From Heliopora coerulea (lineage: Eukaryota; Cnidaria; Anthozoa; Scleralcyonacea; Helioporidae): a stretch of DNA of 64,000 nt. The stretch covers positions 124,001-188,000 of the forward strand of contig JASJOG010000289.1 in NCBI GenBank assembly GCA_030142905.1, written 5' to 3'. Shown one piece after another: positions 21,536-32,195 of the stretch. Numbering within the stretch: position 1 is the first letter of the stretch; each line of letters opens with the position of its first letter. The translations under genes were made by a program, and so were the position numbers. Below the pieces are notes generated by a model. It was not told the DNA's origin and made no database searches. It saw only the letters and a program-made list of their open reading frames with translations.

Positions 21536-22661
21536 TAGTTTTGCTGAACCTAACGAAAGTTGTTCTTCATTACCAAACGATAGTTTAAAACTTTCGTGGA
21601 CAGGAGATTTTGATTCTTTGAAGAAATTCATTGCTAGTTGCACCGACATTAATGGAACCTGGTGTTCGTCCGGTGGCGAGAAGAAAACTCTTAGCGACGG
21701 CCCTACAACATTGACATGGTGGAGAAACAAGAAGTGCCTTAAATTTGATGGGACTAAAGCGAACTCCATCAAGAATAAATTGTGTTCAATAATATGTAGA
21801 GACGGGGTCAACGAGCCTGCCGGGAAAACAAAAACAACCGGAGTTCAAGACAACGATATGTCATCTTGCCCTCCAAATTATAGTGAAGTGTGTGCTGATG
21901 TAGAAGGCTTAAAGCTCGACTTGGCTATTTTGGAAACGAAGTACAACAAGGATATGCAGATAAGTTTACAATATGTGGTTAAACTTAATGATGAAATACT
22001 CAGATTGCAAGAAAATCTACATGAGATGAACGAGCGTTTCGAATATATATTAAATGCAAATCTTCAAACCAATAGCAAAAATTTGCAATTGGAGGAAGAC
22101 ACAATGAGTAGGCAAATCGCAGAAAACAATGACATGAGTAATCCCTCTGTCCCAAGAGATAACATACACACAAAGGGGATTGAAGATCATTTAACTGGAA
22201 ATAACAATAAAGCAACATATGCAGAAGTTGCTAGTCTAAAATCTAATTCACCTTTAAGATCTAAAGCCTTAGACAATACCATAACGGTCTCAGACAGTAA
22301 CCACAAAAAGAGGGACAGTCTGATCGGTGATTGGTTTATTGGGGTAGAACGGAAAAGGAAAAGAAGCAAAAGATTCTTCCTTTCTGGAATCGACGAAAAT
22401 GTCAAAGAAAGCCATATTTGTTCGTATCTTGCGGAAAGGAATATTGTCTTATCTAAGGTTTCCATGTTTCAAAGTAAGCGAAGAGGAACAGTTTCAGCCA
22501 AAATACATATTCCTTCAGCTTTCAGTTCGTTGGTTTTGAGTGAAAACTTTTGGCCAGAATTTATCTGCTGCAAACCTTGGCAACAAAAAGGAAAAAAGCG
22601 CAAGACCTTCTTGCAAGAAGGAAACGTAACCTTGGGCGGAGCTTATTCAACTTACGTATAA
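21516..22661 (+). CDS. LINE ORF1 protein with coiled coil
   Basis: 381 residues. Residues about 27-90 (WTGDFDSLKKFIASCTD, GTWCSSGGEKK, TWWRNKKCLKFDG) form a domain seen repeatedly in ORF1 proteins of cnidarian CR1-like elements. Residues about 125-190 are a predicted coiled coil (heptad Leu/Ile around LQENLHEMNERFEYIL), probably for multimerisation. A basic patch (ERKRKRSKRFF) leads into an RRM-like segment at 285-350 with FLSGIDENVKESHI. Such ORF1 proteins bind element RNA in the ribonucleoprotein. The last 25 residues may come from a shifted frame. It ends 57 bp before ORF2. Confidence 0.75.
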   Translation: MAVCADTSFAEPNESCSSLPNDSLKLSWTGDFDSLKKFIASCTDINGTWCSSGGEKKTLSDGPTTLTWWRNKKCLKFDGTKANSIKNKLCSIICRDGVNEPAGKTKTTGVQDNDMSSCPPNYSEVCADVEGLKLDLAILETKYNKDMQISLQYVVKLNDEILRLQENLHEMNERFEYILNANLQTNSKNLQLEEDTMSRQIAENNDMSNPSVPRDNIHTKGIEDHLTGNNNKATYAEVASLKSNSPLRSKALDNTITVSDSNHKKRDSLIGDWFIGVERKRKRSKRFFLSGIDENVKESHICSYLAERNIVLSKVSMFQSKRRGTVSAKIHIPSAFSSLVLSENFWPEFICCKPWQQKGKKRKTFLQEGNVTLGGAYSTYV

Positions 22662-22718
22662 AGGCTTACAGCGGAAATTTAAAATTACCCGTGATGGGAA
22701 CTACACCATCTACTAAAA

Positions 22719-25700
22719 ATGGCTCACAAAATATCAGTGCGAATCACTTACCGTAATGGCAAATACAGATGGAAGCAAAACGGCCCAAATAGGAACAATT
22801 TGATACCAGTTAGACAGAGAAATCCTGCTGAGGGTATTACCCAGGAGCGAGATATTCATAGTGGAATCCTTTCAAATGGTCGGTCGTCAAGGACCTTCCA
22901 GAAATCAAAGGTTAAAATTGCCCACTTAAATATCCGTTCGTTAAGGAAAAGAGATCATCTGTTACAGTTGCGTTGCTTAATTAAGGAAAATAATTATGAT
23001 GTCTTTGCGGTGTCGGAAACTTGGCTAAATTCCTCCGTTTCAAATGCAGAGGTAGAAATTGAAGGCTACAAATTATCAAGGTTGGACAGAGTAAGGAAAA
23101 CAGGAGGGTGTGTGTGTATATATACTCGTACCTCCTTAAAAGCCAAAGTCCTAGATGAACTTACTGAAATAACATCGTCCGGCGTTCATCAGCTATGGGT
23201 ACAAATACAATATAGGAAATTAAAATCTATTTTAGTGTGTGCAATTTATCGACCTCCGGATTGTCCCATAAACTGCTTTGTACAGGAGTTCCTAAATAAG
23301 TACACCCTGGCCCGTACGCATGGAAAAGAGCAGTTTATTATTGGGGACTTCAATTGTGACATGTTAAAACACAATCAAGAGTCAAAAGAGCTCAAGGATC
23401 TGTGTACGTGTTTAAACTTAACACAGTTAATATCCAGTCCAACTAGAGTAACATCACATTCATCAACCTTGATGGATCTCATTATCACATCCAACACTAC
23501 CTTAGTTGCTGAAAGTGGAGTTGTGGAAAATGGCATAAGTGATCATTTTCTGATTTATACAGTGCTGAAATTAAAATCACCAAAACCTCAGCCTAAGGTT
23601 ATTAACGTCAGGAGTTATAGACATTACGAACGGGATAAATTTTTAGAAGACTTGGCACAAGTACAATGGGAGAATGTGTCATTGATGGACGATGTAAATG
23701 AAAAATTAGATTATTTTAATTGCAATTTTTTTCGGATTTTAGACAGACATGCGCCCGTCAAAACTATAAAAGTTAGATACCGTAAATCTCCGTTTGTAGG
23801 CGATGAAATTAAGGATCTGATGAAGAAAAGGGACAAGTTGCACAAAATAGCGCGTCAGACTAAGAATGCCTGTGATTGGGACAGCTTTCGTCGGGCTCGT
23901 GATGTGGTAAAAGAGCAACTGAGGGAATCAGAAAGGAGGTATGTTCATGATGAAATTTATAGGAATAAAGAACCAAATGCAATGTGGAAGGTTATCCGAA
24001 GCTGTGTGCCGCGTAAAGAGATGTCACAGCCTGTGTATACCAAGGATATGAAGGAATTGGCTAATGAATTTAACAAATTCTATACTTCAGTTGGGGCCAG
24101 AGTTGCTGATGAGGCTAAAGCGTTAAGTGCTAAGAGTAATCTCGCCTTTCTACGACAAAATAATCCTGTATTAAGAGACGAAGAGGATGAATTTCAATTC
24201 CGTCGTGTAACATCGTATGAAATACGTAAAATTGTAAACCTTCTTCCAACAAATAAGGTCCCTGGAATAGATAAAGTTTCACTCGCTGCTGTGAAAGATG
24301 CCCTACCTATTATCCTTCCCGCGCTGACTGAGATTGTGAACTGCTCCTTATTAACTTCAGTATTTCCAGCAGCTTGGAAACATTCAGAAGTAATTCCAAT
24401 TCTCAAAGAAGGGGATCATGAAACGCCGAATGACAATCGCCCTGTATCCTTACTGCCTGTGGCCTCGAAGGTATGTGAACGTGTTGCACTGAATCAATTA
24501 ATGGAATACATGTCTCAGGAAAAAAGTCTCACGGACCATCAAAGTGGAAACAAGAAGTTACATTCAACAGAAACGCTTAATATATTTGTGTCAAATATGA
24601 TTCTCGAGGCTATGGTGTTGTTGGACCTATCAAAGGCGTTTGACAGTATTGAACGTTCACTGCTGTTTGAGAAACTGCGTTCCTTGGGTGTATCCAGGAA
24701 GGCCGTTGCTTGGTTTAAGAGTTATCTTTCAGAAAGAAGGCAGTCAGTGCGACTTGGTCATATACTTTCAGAAGCTCGCATGATCACACATGGAGTGCCT
24801 CAGGGCTCTATACTTGGCCCGGCATTATTTAACATCTATATTAACGACCTTCCTAACGTTCCTACAGTTTGTCCTTTGGAATCGTGCGTCGATGATTCAA
24901 AAATGTATTTGTCATTTTCATTGAAAAACATCAGTGCTGGGGGAACCCAATTTGAGAAAGATTTAAAGAGAGTTGCTGCATGGTGTTGCTCTAGTAGCCT
25001 ACTCATCAACCCTGGAAAAACTAAACTCGTTCTATTTGGTACCCCACAAATGTTAAGTCAAGTTCAGGACTTTCGAGTACCCTTCCTTGGAAAGATACTA
25101 CGACCCGTTTCTTCAGCGGAAGATTTAGGGATGGAGTTTGACAAAAGCCTGAGTTATGATGAACATATTGTCCAAGTAGTCTCCAAATGCACAAAGTCCC
25201 TTTGTCAAATTAATCGAGTCAAACACATTTTGGACAATCGGACCTTAAAAGTGATTATAAATGCCTTAGTTCTTAGTAAACTATATTATTGTTCCTCAGT
25301 GTGGGCAAATACTTCTACGAAGAACATAACTAAACTACAGAGTGTACAAAATTTTGCCGCAAGAATCGTCACAGGTACAAAGAAGTATGACCATATCACG
25401 CCTGCACTGAAACAATTAGATTGGATGCCTTTTGATTATATGTTACAATACAAAGATGCTGTTATGACATTTAAATGTTTGAATGACTTAGCCCCATCAT
25501 ATCTAGCCAGAAGATTTATATCCAGGTCGCAAACACATGACCGAGACACAAGATGTAAAGGCGAGTTACAGATTCCCCTTTATCAAACTGCAACGGGGCA
25601 GCGTTCATTTATATATAGGGCGACTAAACTATGGAACGAACTTGAGGATGATATTAAGAATATTTCTAATATCGAAACTTTTAAGATTTTAATAAGGAAA

Positions 25701-25742
25701 AAACTATATAAAGAATGTTGGAATAGCTGCATGAATAGTTAA
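22719..25742 (+). CDS. LINE ORF2: endonuclease and reverse transcriptase
   Basis: 1007 residues. An apurinic-like endonuclease lies at about 65-285, with catalytic-type motifs SETWL (E100), YRPP (178-180), GDFNCD (D210, N212) and SDH (274-276). Reverse transcriptase lies at about 495-800, with LLDLSKAFDS (D636), HGVPQGSILGP (691-701) and the active-site box CVDD (723-726), where the first residue is usually Tyr or Phe. The stretch ILEAMVLLDLSKAF looks about 8-10 residues shorter than normal just before the first catalytic Asp, an in-frame deletion. The open frame is otherwise intact, so the insertion is young, but activity is doubtful. Confidence 0.9.
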   Translation: MAHKISVRITYRNGKYRWKQNGPNRNNLIPVRQRNPAEGITQERDIHSGILSNGRSSRTFQKSKVKIAHLNIRSLRKRDHLLQLRCLIKENNYDVFAVSETWLNSSVSNAEVEIEGYKLSRLDRVRKTGGCVCIYTRTSLKAKVLDELTEITSSGVHQLWVQIQYRKLKSILVCAIYRPPDCPINCFVQEFLNKYTLARTHGKEQFIIGDFNCDMLKHNQESKELKDLCTCLNLTQLISSPTRVTSHSSTLMDLIITSNTTLVAESGVVENGISDHFLIYTVLKLKSPKPQPKVINVRSYRHYERDKFLEDLAQVQWENVSLMDDVNEKLDYFNCNFFRILDRHAPVKTIKVRYRKSPFVGDEIKDLMKKRDKLHKIARQTKNACDWDSFRRARDVVKEQLRESERRYVHDEIYRNKEPNAMWKVIRSCVPRKEMSQPVYTKDMKELANEFNKFYTSVGARVADEAKALSAKSNLAFLRQNNPVLRDEEDEFQFRRVTSYEIRKIVNLLPTNKVPGIDKVSLAAVKDALPIILPALTEIVNCSLLTSVFPAAWKHSEVIPILKEGDHETPNDNRPVSLLPVASKVCERVALNQLMEYMSQEKSLTDHQSGNKKLHSTETLNIFVSNMILEAMVLLDLSKAFDSIERSLLFEKLRSLGVSRKAVAWFKSYLSERRQSVRLGHILSEARMITHGVPQGSILGPALFNIYINDLPNVPTVCPLESCVDDSKMYLSFSLKNISAGGTQFEKDLKRVAAWCCSSSLLINPGKTKLVLFGTPQMLSQVQDFRVPFLGKILRPVSSAEDLGMEFDKSLSYDEHIVQVVSKCTKSLCQINRVKHILDNRTLKVIINALVLSKLYYCSSVWANTSTKNITKLQSVQNFAARIVTGTKKYDHITPALKQLDWMPFDYMLQYKDAVMTFKCLNDLAPSYLARRFISRSQTHDRDTRCKGELQIPLYQTATGQRSFIYRATKLWNELEDDIKNISNIETFKILIRKKLYKECWNSCMNS

Positions 25743-25943
25743 CTTTTTAACTTGTTACTAATTGTAATATATTGGTTGAGTAGGTTGAGTAATTAATGAT
25801 GTTAATGTAAATATAGATTTGTAACGTACATAATCATTAATTGTAATTATTTCTGAAAAGCCAGAATGGAGAAATAAATTACTTAATAATAAATAAATAA
25901 TTAATAATAATATAAAAGTATAACCTTCAGTAAGTAAATAAAG

Positions 25944-26062
25944 TAACAGTAAAGTGTCTTTATTTATACTGGATAACCCTATCAGCTAGCTAGGTTGTTC
26001 TCCGTAGAGGTCCAGTAAGGGCCACCCCTCATGGGTCTAGTGTTACTGCAGGAAGAACAGTG
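25944..26062 (-). mobile_element. SINE family B, tail fragment
   Basis: Carries the TTTATTTATACTGGATAACCC block and GTTCTCCGTAGAGGTCCAGTAAGGGCC shared with the copies at 4880 and 47560. The tRNA-like head is missing. Confidence 0.55.
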
Positions 26063-26770
26063 GCGTACCCATTTGGGTGGTACGTTCCATTCAGACCGGT
26101 ACGAAATTTTCCTCTCCAGATCAACTGTTGATGTGGCGAACAAGATAAACATTGTTGCTGCGAATCAATGAAAACTCGGAATTCGGTCAATATTTTCAAG
26201 AACAAGGCTTTAGTTTCATGCTAGTGTCACGTAAGCACTTCAAAAAATTCTCACTTTGGTAGCAGCCTGACTTCGTACAGGTCTCATGTAAACATGGTCT
26301 AAGATTTCACTTCGTAAAACGTTTTATGACACCATATATCTGTTAAGAATATATTTGTGTTCGCAGAAGAAATAACGCACGGCTTTGTTTGACTACATGT
26401 TTATTTTATTACAAACAACGAAAAGTATTCAAGAACACGAATCAACGAAGTAAAACGAAAAGGGTGTGAACAGTCTAAAAAACGTCTACCTAATGACGAC
26501 GTAATAGTTCTTAATTTTTTATGCATCAGTTAATATTAACACAAACGAGTTACCATCTGTCTACGAGTATAACCTACCTTCTTATTCCCCCTTGAAACAA
26601 GTAAAAAAAGTAATGAATCACCAATAACCAATCAAGAATCATATAAATGTTATACACATAATAAAGCGAGGGGATTCAAAATAGCGCATCTCAACATGAG
26701 AAGCTTAATAAAAAATATAGACCAACTCAGGATATATATGCATAGCCAACAATTCGATACAATAAGTATT

Positions 26771-27171
26771 AATGTTTGAGTTGAGGGACAATATTAATAA
26801 TTTAAGAGGTACTAACATGTTAGTGTTGCCTCGTGTTAATACCACACGTTATGGACTTAAATCAACAGTTTATGTGGCATGTAAGGAGTGGAATACCTTG
26901 CCTGATGATATAAGAAACATTGTTCAATTGAAGGATCTTAAGAGAGCAGTTAGAAATTTTATAATCACTTGAAGAAGTTTTAATTTCTACTACTGAAGTT
27001 GTATATAGGGTTATTATTATTATTAATTTGGAGTTTTATATACTGTTAGTTGGCTTAGAAGTACGTATTTTTATTTGTAAATAATTCAATATTCTCGGCA
27101 TATCAGCAAGTATTTGCTAGATAATAAGCTTCATTAACCCGAGATGAAATAAAGTTTTCTAATCTAATCTA
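26771..27171 (+). mobile_element. LINE 3'-end fragment nested in another LINE
   Basis: Starts with the C-terminal part of a third LINE ORF2 (ELRDNINNLRGTNMLVLPRV, then ACKEWNTLPDDIRN, a typical W-x-LP end). A TGA and about 200 bp of 3' UTR follow, closed by AATAAAGTTTTCTAATCTAATCT. The tail is a short TCTAA repeat. This is a 5'-truncated insertion. About a dozen bases of the target appear to be lost and no clear target-site duplication is seen. Confidence 0.75.
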
Positions 27172-27174
27172 CTG

Positions 27175-29884
27175 TCGCCGACCATATAGTTGATATAGAC
27201 GGTTATGAATTAATACGTAAAGACAGAAATCGAAATGGTGGTGGAGTTGCTATTTATATTCGTAGCTCCATTAACTACAAAGTCAGAGTGGACTTGATGC
27301 CAAGAGAATTGCAGATAATTACAGTTGAAATCTTAAAACCAAGAGCAAAGTCGTTTTTAATTAATACTTGGTATAGGCCCCCTGATGCATCTCTTGAGGT
27401 TTTTGACGAGTATCAAAAATGTTTGTAATCGATGGACTTAGAGGACTTAGAAATCGTTACAACAGGTGATTTTAACTGCGACTGGCTTCGTCAAGATGGG
27501 AAAATTCAAACAAAAAAGTTAGTCTAAATTACTGAGACTTTTCAGTTGGAACAAATTATTACTGAGCCAACCCGTATAATTGAAAATTCACAGGTTCTGA
27601 TTGACCTGTTTTTCACTAATCGGCCTAGAAATATAATCAAATCTGGTGTTGACCGCATTGGTATCAGTGATCATAGCCTCATCTATATCCACAAGAACAT
27701 ATCAATTCCTCACAATAAACCTAAGGTAATACATACACGACAATTTAAACATTATAACTTAGAAGCCTTTAGGTATGATCTAATTCAAATTCTCCAAATA
27801 AAACCTAACGTGTTTGACCCTAACTTTCTCTGGAACGATAAGAACGCGAAATTTCTTGCTGTAGCAGACGTGCATGCTCCCCCGGTCATCAGGAGAGTCA
27901 GAAGTGAATATGCACCATGGCTTACAACTGACATAAAAAACAAAATATACAATAGGGATTTCCTTAAGAAAAAATCAATTAAAACAGGGTCTGAAAGAAC
28001 TTATGAAGCATATAAAAAAGCAAGAAATGAACTTAATAAACTGGTCAAAAAAACAAAAGCTAGCTACTATAAAAATGAACTGAGCCAAAGCAAAAACAAT
28101 CCAAAAGAAATGTGGAAAACCATTAATAAACTGACCAACAAGAATTCCAAAACTACTAAAATCAATGAATTAAATGTTAAAGGGGTGTCGATTACAAATT
28201 CAGATTCTATAGCTGGTGCTTTGAATACATATTTTATCGACTTTGGATCAGACTTAGCTGACAACCTACCCGAGAGCCACATAGCCCCAGAAACTAATAT
28301 CATACCATGTGATACAAGTTTTGAACTTAGGAAAATCTCGCCAAATGAGGTGCATAGAGTACTCTCAAGAACGAAACCTTCTAAAGCTACTGGACATGAC
28401 AGAATATCACCAAAACTTGTGAGGGATTGTGCCGACATCGTAACCGAATCTCTCACAATCATATTTAATATGTCCATAGAAACAGGTATTTTCCCTGATG
28501 ACTTTAACGCGGCGTGCGTGTCTCCTATACATAAATCAGGCAGTAAGTTAGACTGCTGTAACTATCGACCAATATCAGTTCTCTCCACAATAGCGAAGGC
28601 TTTCGAGAAATTAATCTCGAACCAATTGACAATATATCTAGAATCTACTAAACTTCTATCTGAATACCAAGCAGGATTCAGGAAAATGAGTTCCACTCAG
28701 ACATCACTATTAAACATTACTAACAAATGGTATATAAATACGGATAAAGGGCGTTTCAGTGGAATTATATTCCTAGATTTAAAGAAAGCTTTTGACTGTG
28801 TGGACCACAAAATCTTGCTTTTTTGTGTGGACCACAAAATCTTTGGCACTTTTTGGCATACGAGAAACCACGTTAAACTTATTTCAATCATGTTTAACAA
28901 ATAGAATTCAAATGTGTAAGGTTGATCATACTATTTCTAAACAAAAAATCATTCGATGTGGTGTCCCACAAGGCTCAAATTTGGGGCCACTGTTATTTCT
29001 TATCTACATTAATGATTTACCTAACTGCTTATGTAAATCCACAGCTGGTATGTTCGTTGACGACACTAATTTAACAGCAAGCGGTCCCTCTATTGCTGAT
29101 ATTGAAACAAATTTAAATGAAGACTTGGAACATATACACCAATGGTTGCTGACTAATAAACTAATTGTAAATAAAGAAAAAACTGACTACATGATCGTTG
29201 GATCTAGACAAAGACTAAACAATATTAATAATGACCCCGATCTTAAACTCGGAGGAAGTAGAACAAATAGGGTGAAAGAAACCAAAACACTGGGAGTCAT
29301 AGTCGATGACCAACTTAAATGGAAATCCCATTTAAATAATATAGTTAGTAAGGCGTCTAAGAGTATAGGGATGATCAGGCGTATGAAAGCTTTCGAACCA
29401 CAAGAGACACTGATCTCAGTCTATAATGCAATTGTTTTGCCATATTTTGACTATTGTAGACTTGTTTGGGATACCTGCGATAATTATTTAATTGAAAAAC
29501 TGCAAAAGATGCAAAATAGGACTGCACGAGTATTACTGGTAAATCATATGAATTTAGATCTATTGCGATTATAAGAGATTAAATTGGCAACTATTGGTGG
29601 AGAGAAGGGAAGACAACAAAGCTGTATTTATATACAAAATAAGGAAAGGAGAATATCTAGAAATTATTTCTAACCTTTTCAAAGTGGCAAATAATCAAAC
29701 ATACCGCTTACGGAATAATAACTTGGATTATGCTTTAGATAAGCCCAAAGCAAATTTTCTCAAAAAAAGTATTAGTTATTCTGGGGCTAAAACTTGGAAT
29801 GACCTACCAAGATCTTTTAAGGCCACCAACATTCCCCTAGGGCATTTTAGGGTTCTACTCAAAGACAGATGGACTAGTGCTTAA
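27175..29884 (+). pseudogene. ORF2 of the interrupted CR1-like LINE
   Basis: The endonuclease continues from VADHIVDIDGYELIRKDRN through WYRPP and GDFNCDW to ISDHS. An in-frame TAA sits at about 27427 and a second stop just after TKKLV. RT follows with GHDRISPKLVRD, LDLKKAFDC and, in another frame, CGVPQGSNLGPLLF and MFVDDTN (YADD box). A 27-bp tandem duplication at 28797-28823/28824-28850 repeats CVDHKI just after the first catalytic Asp, and a frameshift follows. After a stop at 29574 a further frame gives the C-terminal GAKTWNDLPRSF. Clearly dead. Confidence 0.85.
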
Positions 29885-30256
29885 GCATAAGGTCTTTAAA
29901 TATTTCCTAAGTAATTTTAATAATGTCCAACCAGTAAATGTAATAATTGCTATCTTAGATGTATAATAATTTTGAATTAATAAGTGAATAATTATGTATA
30001 TTTCTATATGGCTCCTTGGAAAACAGACTATTATACAGTTTGAAGGACTACCGTATGTTTTAAATAAGATTAAATAAACAAATAATAAATAAATACTGTA
30101 CTCATCAAAAATACCAAGCGGGAAAATTAAAGTCGCGAAGTTCAATGCTATATTATATTAATAAAACAATACATGTTTTACAGTTGCTGTATTAAAGTCA
30201 CGGGTTTGATGTTAATTTCGCTGGATTTTTTAGTTTTATTCCCCTGTTTTACTCAC

Positions 30257-30406
30257 ATCTGTATCATCCTCTGCTTCCAAATCTTTCAAAACCTCGTTTG
30301 TGCAACCATCGAACCTTCCATCTGTCAGTTCCTTGCATTTAGCTTTAACATGCTCTTCTTGTCGTCCGAGTATGTAATTGTCTCTTGTACTATGCACATC
30401 ACCTGG
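30257..30406 (-). CDS. Candidate exon, unrecognised
   Basis: On the minus strand a 150-bp open segment lies between CTTATCAG (acceptor) and GAT|GTGAGT (a strong donor at 30257/30256). It is phase 0 at both ends, 50 codons, with protein-like composition (NYILGRQEEHVKAKCKELTD, then CTNEVLKDLEAEDD). No partner exon or family was identified. It lies just downstream of a LINE tail, so it could also be old element sequence. Confidence 0.3.
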
Positions 30407-32009
30407 CTGATAAGCCTGTTTAACTATCTCTCAAGCAGCGAGGGAAGTCGGAGGGGATATCGCGAAAGGCTGGGGGAAAGCCGACATCATTTCAGTTGTC
30501 TGTGGGACAACGTACCAAGCTTCCTCCCGAGGGTCATTTCGAGGACATTCAAATATAAGCACTGTGTACAAGAAGGTCATTTGACGAGACTCGTACTGCT
30601 ATTGTAGTAAGGTTTGTCGTTAGACTTGCATTCATCGCAATTTTAAAGTGGTTTCTTTTGTTTCTGTTACCAGACTGCTACAACAGTTAATGAAAACGTG
30701 TTGTAAATGTAACTGGTCTTTATGAGTCTTTGCAAGATGAAGGAAATGAGGAAATCACGAAATTAAATACGCTTCGGTTCTTTTTACCTCCAAAAGTCAC
30801 GAATTTAAATACTCACGAAATACGGCTCCCAAATCTTCGTGAAATTAACTCGCGAAAATTAGTAAGAATAAAGTACAACCAACACCAGTTCCATGTCACA
30901 AATCCTGCCTGCGTTAAAGGTGTTTCACTTCTTGTTTTGACATGGTATTTAGTATAGAAATAGACATCAGCCAAAGCGAGAAAATCCTTCAGGGCGTACG
31001 GTTCCTCCGATTAAAATGGAATTTTATCTCCTGACATCTCGCTTAGATAACAGGGGCATTACTCGAAGAGTTAGGCCCAACCGTTAGATCATAGACAAAA
31101 ACGGCTAACGTTCGCATTCGATTGTTATCAATCAATTCACATTACGAGATAATTCAATTGGCTATCTACTTTTGTCCTAAACGACCAACTTTATAGATCA
31201 ATAAGAACCTCGTCCTGCTAGTAGCCAATCAGAAAGAGTGACTTGCTGGGATTCCTGATCGCGAAAAGACAATGACTCATTTTCATAAGTTAACTTCAAT
31301 TATTTCTAATTTTGAGGATATTTGTTACCATTTAAAGGAGCCTAGTCACTTAGTATGCCTGGTAAGATATGCAATATGAGCGTCGAACTTCGAGTGGTTT
31401 ACAGAGGAAAATTCAAGTGGTTTACAGAGGAAAATTCGAACCTTTATCGACCCCAAACAGCAGTGGTTCTCGACCCTTTTTTGGTTGAACGGCCAGCTGC
31501 CTCATAATGAAACTTCTTGCCGTCCTCTGCCGATCACTCTCAGTCCCAGTTCTGTGTCCACGCCAATACCCAATTCTAGAGCAATACCGAACTGAATAAC
31601 TTTAATGCTACTAATCTCCTGACGAAGGGCCTTCGCTCGAAACGTCGAGAAGCTTTTTTTTTCTATCTTTTAGATAGTGTATAACCTCAAGAACGCCGCT
31701 GTTTTATCGAAGCTATCTACACTGGACCCCCGCGCCTTAGAACTTTAATGTATAGCTATTCACATCGGTACTGTCCAGTTATTGTCAAATATAGATTTTA
31801 ACACTGACTATACTAGAAATTTAAAAATACAGAGTTGGTGAATGACTGATTAGTTCCCACCATTTGCATCCTCGCACCCCTCCTCATTAGGGCCTTGCTT
31901 GCGTCCCCCTCCAATGTTCCTTGAACGTCCATTGGGGAACGCACCACCCCCGTTGTGAAACGCTGCCATACAGTTTGGATAACTACGTTAAAAGATGTTT
32001 ATGATGAGG
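30407..32009. other. Intergenic, with repeat copy 2 at 31460-31965
   Basis: No gene recognised. 31460-31965 is a second copy of the repeat at 20380-20730. It contains an extra segment of about 140 bp (31608-31750) with CTGACGAAGGGCCTTCGCTCGAAACG, absent from copy 1, so probably an insertion. Confidence 0.45.
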
Positions 32010-32146
32010 TATACATCTTTGGAATTGTGGGAGCTTGGTGATATCTTGAATGATAGGTGAACGTTCGTCAAGCTCTATCCTCAGAAAAACGATTTCTGAG
32101 TCCCAGACGGGGAACAAGCTCGCAACCTTCGGATGACCGGTGAGAC
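32010..32146 (-). mobile_element. SINE family A, minus copy, head-truncated
   Basis: Tail and B-box region in reverse orientation, ending at GGTGAGAC. It runs directly into the next copy (AGGTCGCACATATGTCG). Confidence 0.7.
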
Positions 32147-32195
32147 AGGTCGCACATATGTCGAACTTGCACCTCAGCTCACCATCTGAGTCTTG

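Larger units (their letters stand above)
21516..25890 (+). mobile_element. CR1-like LINE, nearly complete, two ORFs
   Basis: A non-LTR retrotransposon with ORF1 (21516-22661), ORF2 (22719-25742), then about 150 bp of 3' sequence ending in an AATAATAAATAAATAA-type tail. It is the most intact element in the window. The 5' boundary is unclear because ORF1 starts within the end of the Ig exon. It is in the same orientation as the Ig gene, so it may have cut that gene off. Confidence 0.85.
26640..30085 (+). mobile_element. Decayed CR1-like LINE interrupted by another LINE
   Basis: The ORF2 of a second CR1-like element. The endonuclease start (KIAHLNMRSL, 26668-26770) is separated from its continuation (VADHIVDIDGYELIRKDRN, from 27175) by a 400-bp insertion. 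The two parts join at the same point of the domain. The element runs through RT to a 3' end near 30085 with an AATAAATAAATA tail. It is a different lineage from the one at 21516. Confidence 0.8.

Noticed and set aside
31608..31660. CTGACGAAGGGCCTTCGCTCGAAACGTC as a hammerhead ribozyme
   Set aside because: It has CTGACGA and GAAAC around a possible stem, but GAAAC is followed at once by GTC with no room for stem III, and position 10.1 does not pair. Similar GA...CGAAACG phrases at 13885-13920 and 63790-63850 fail the same way.
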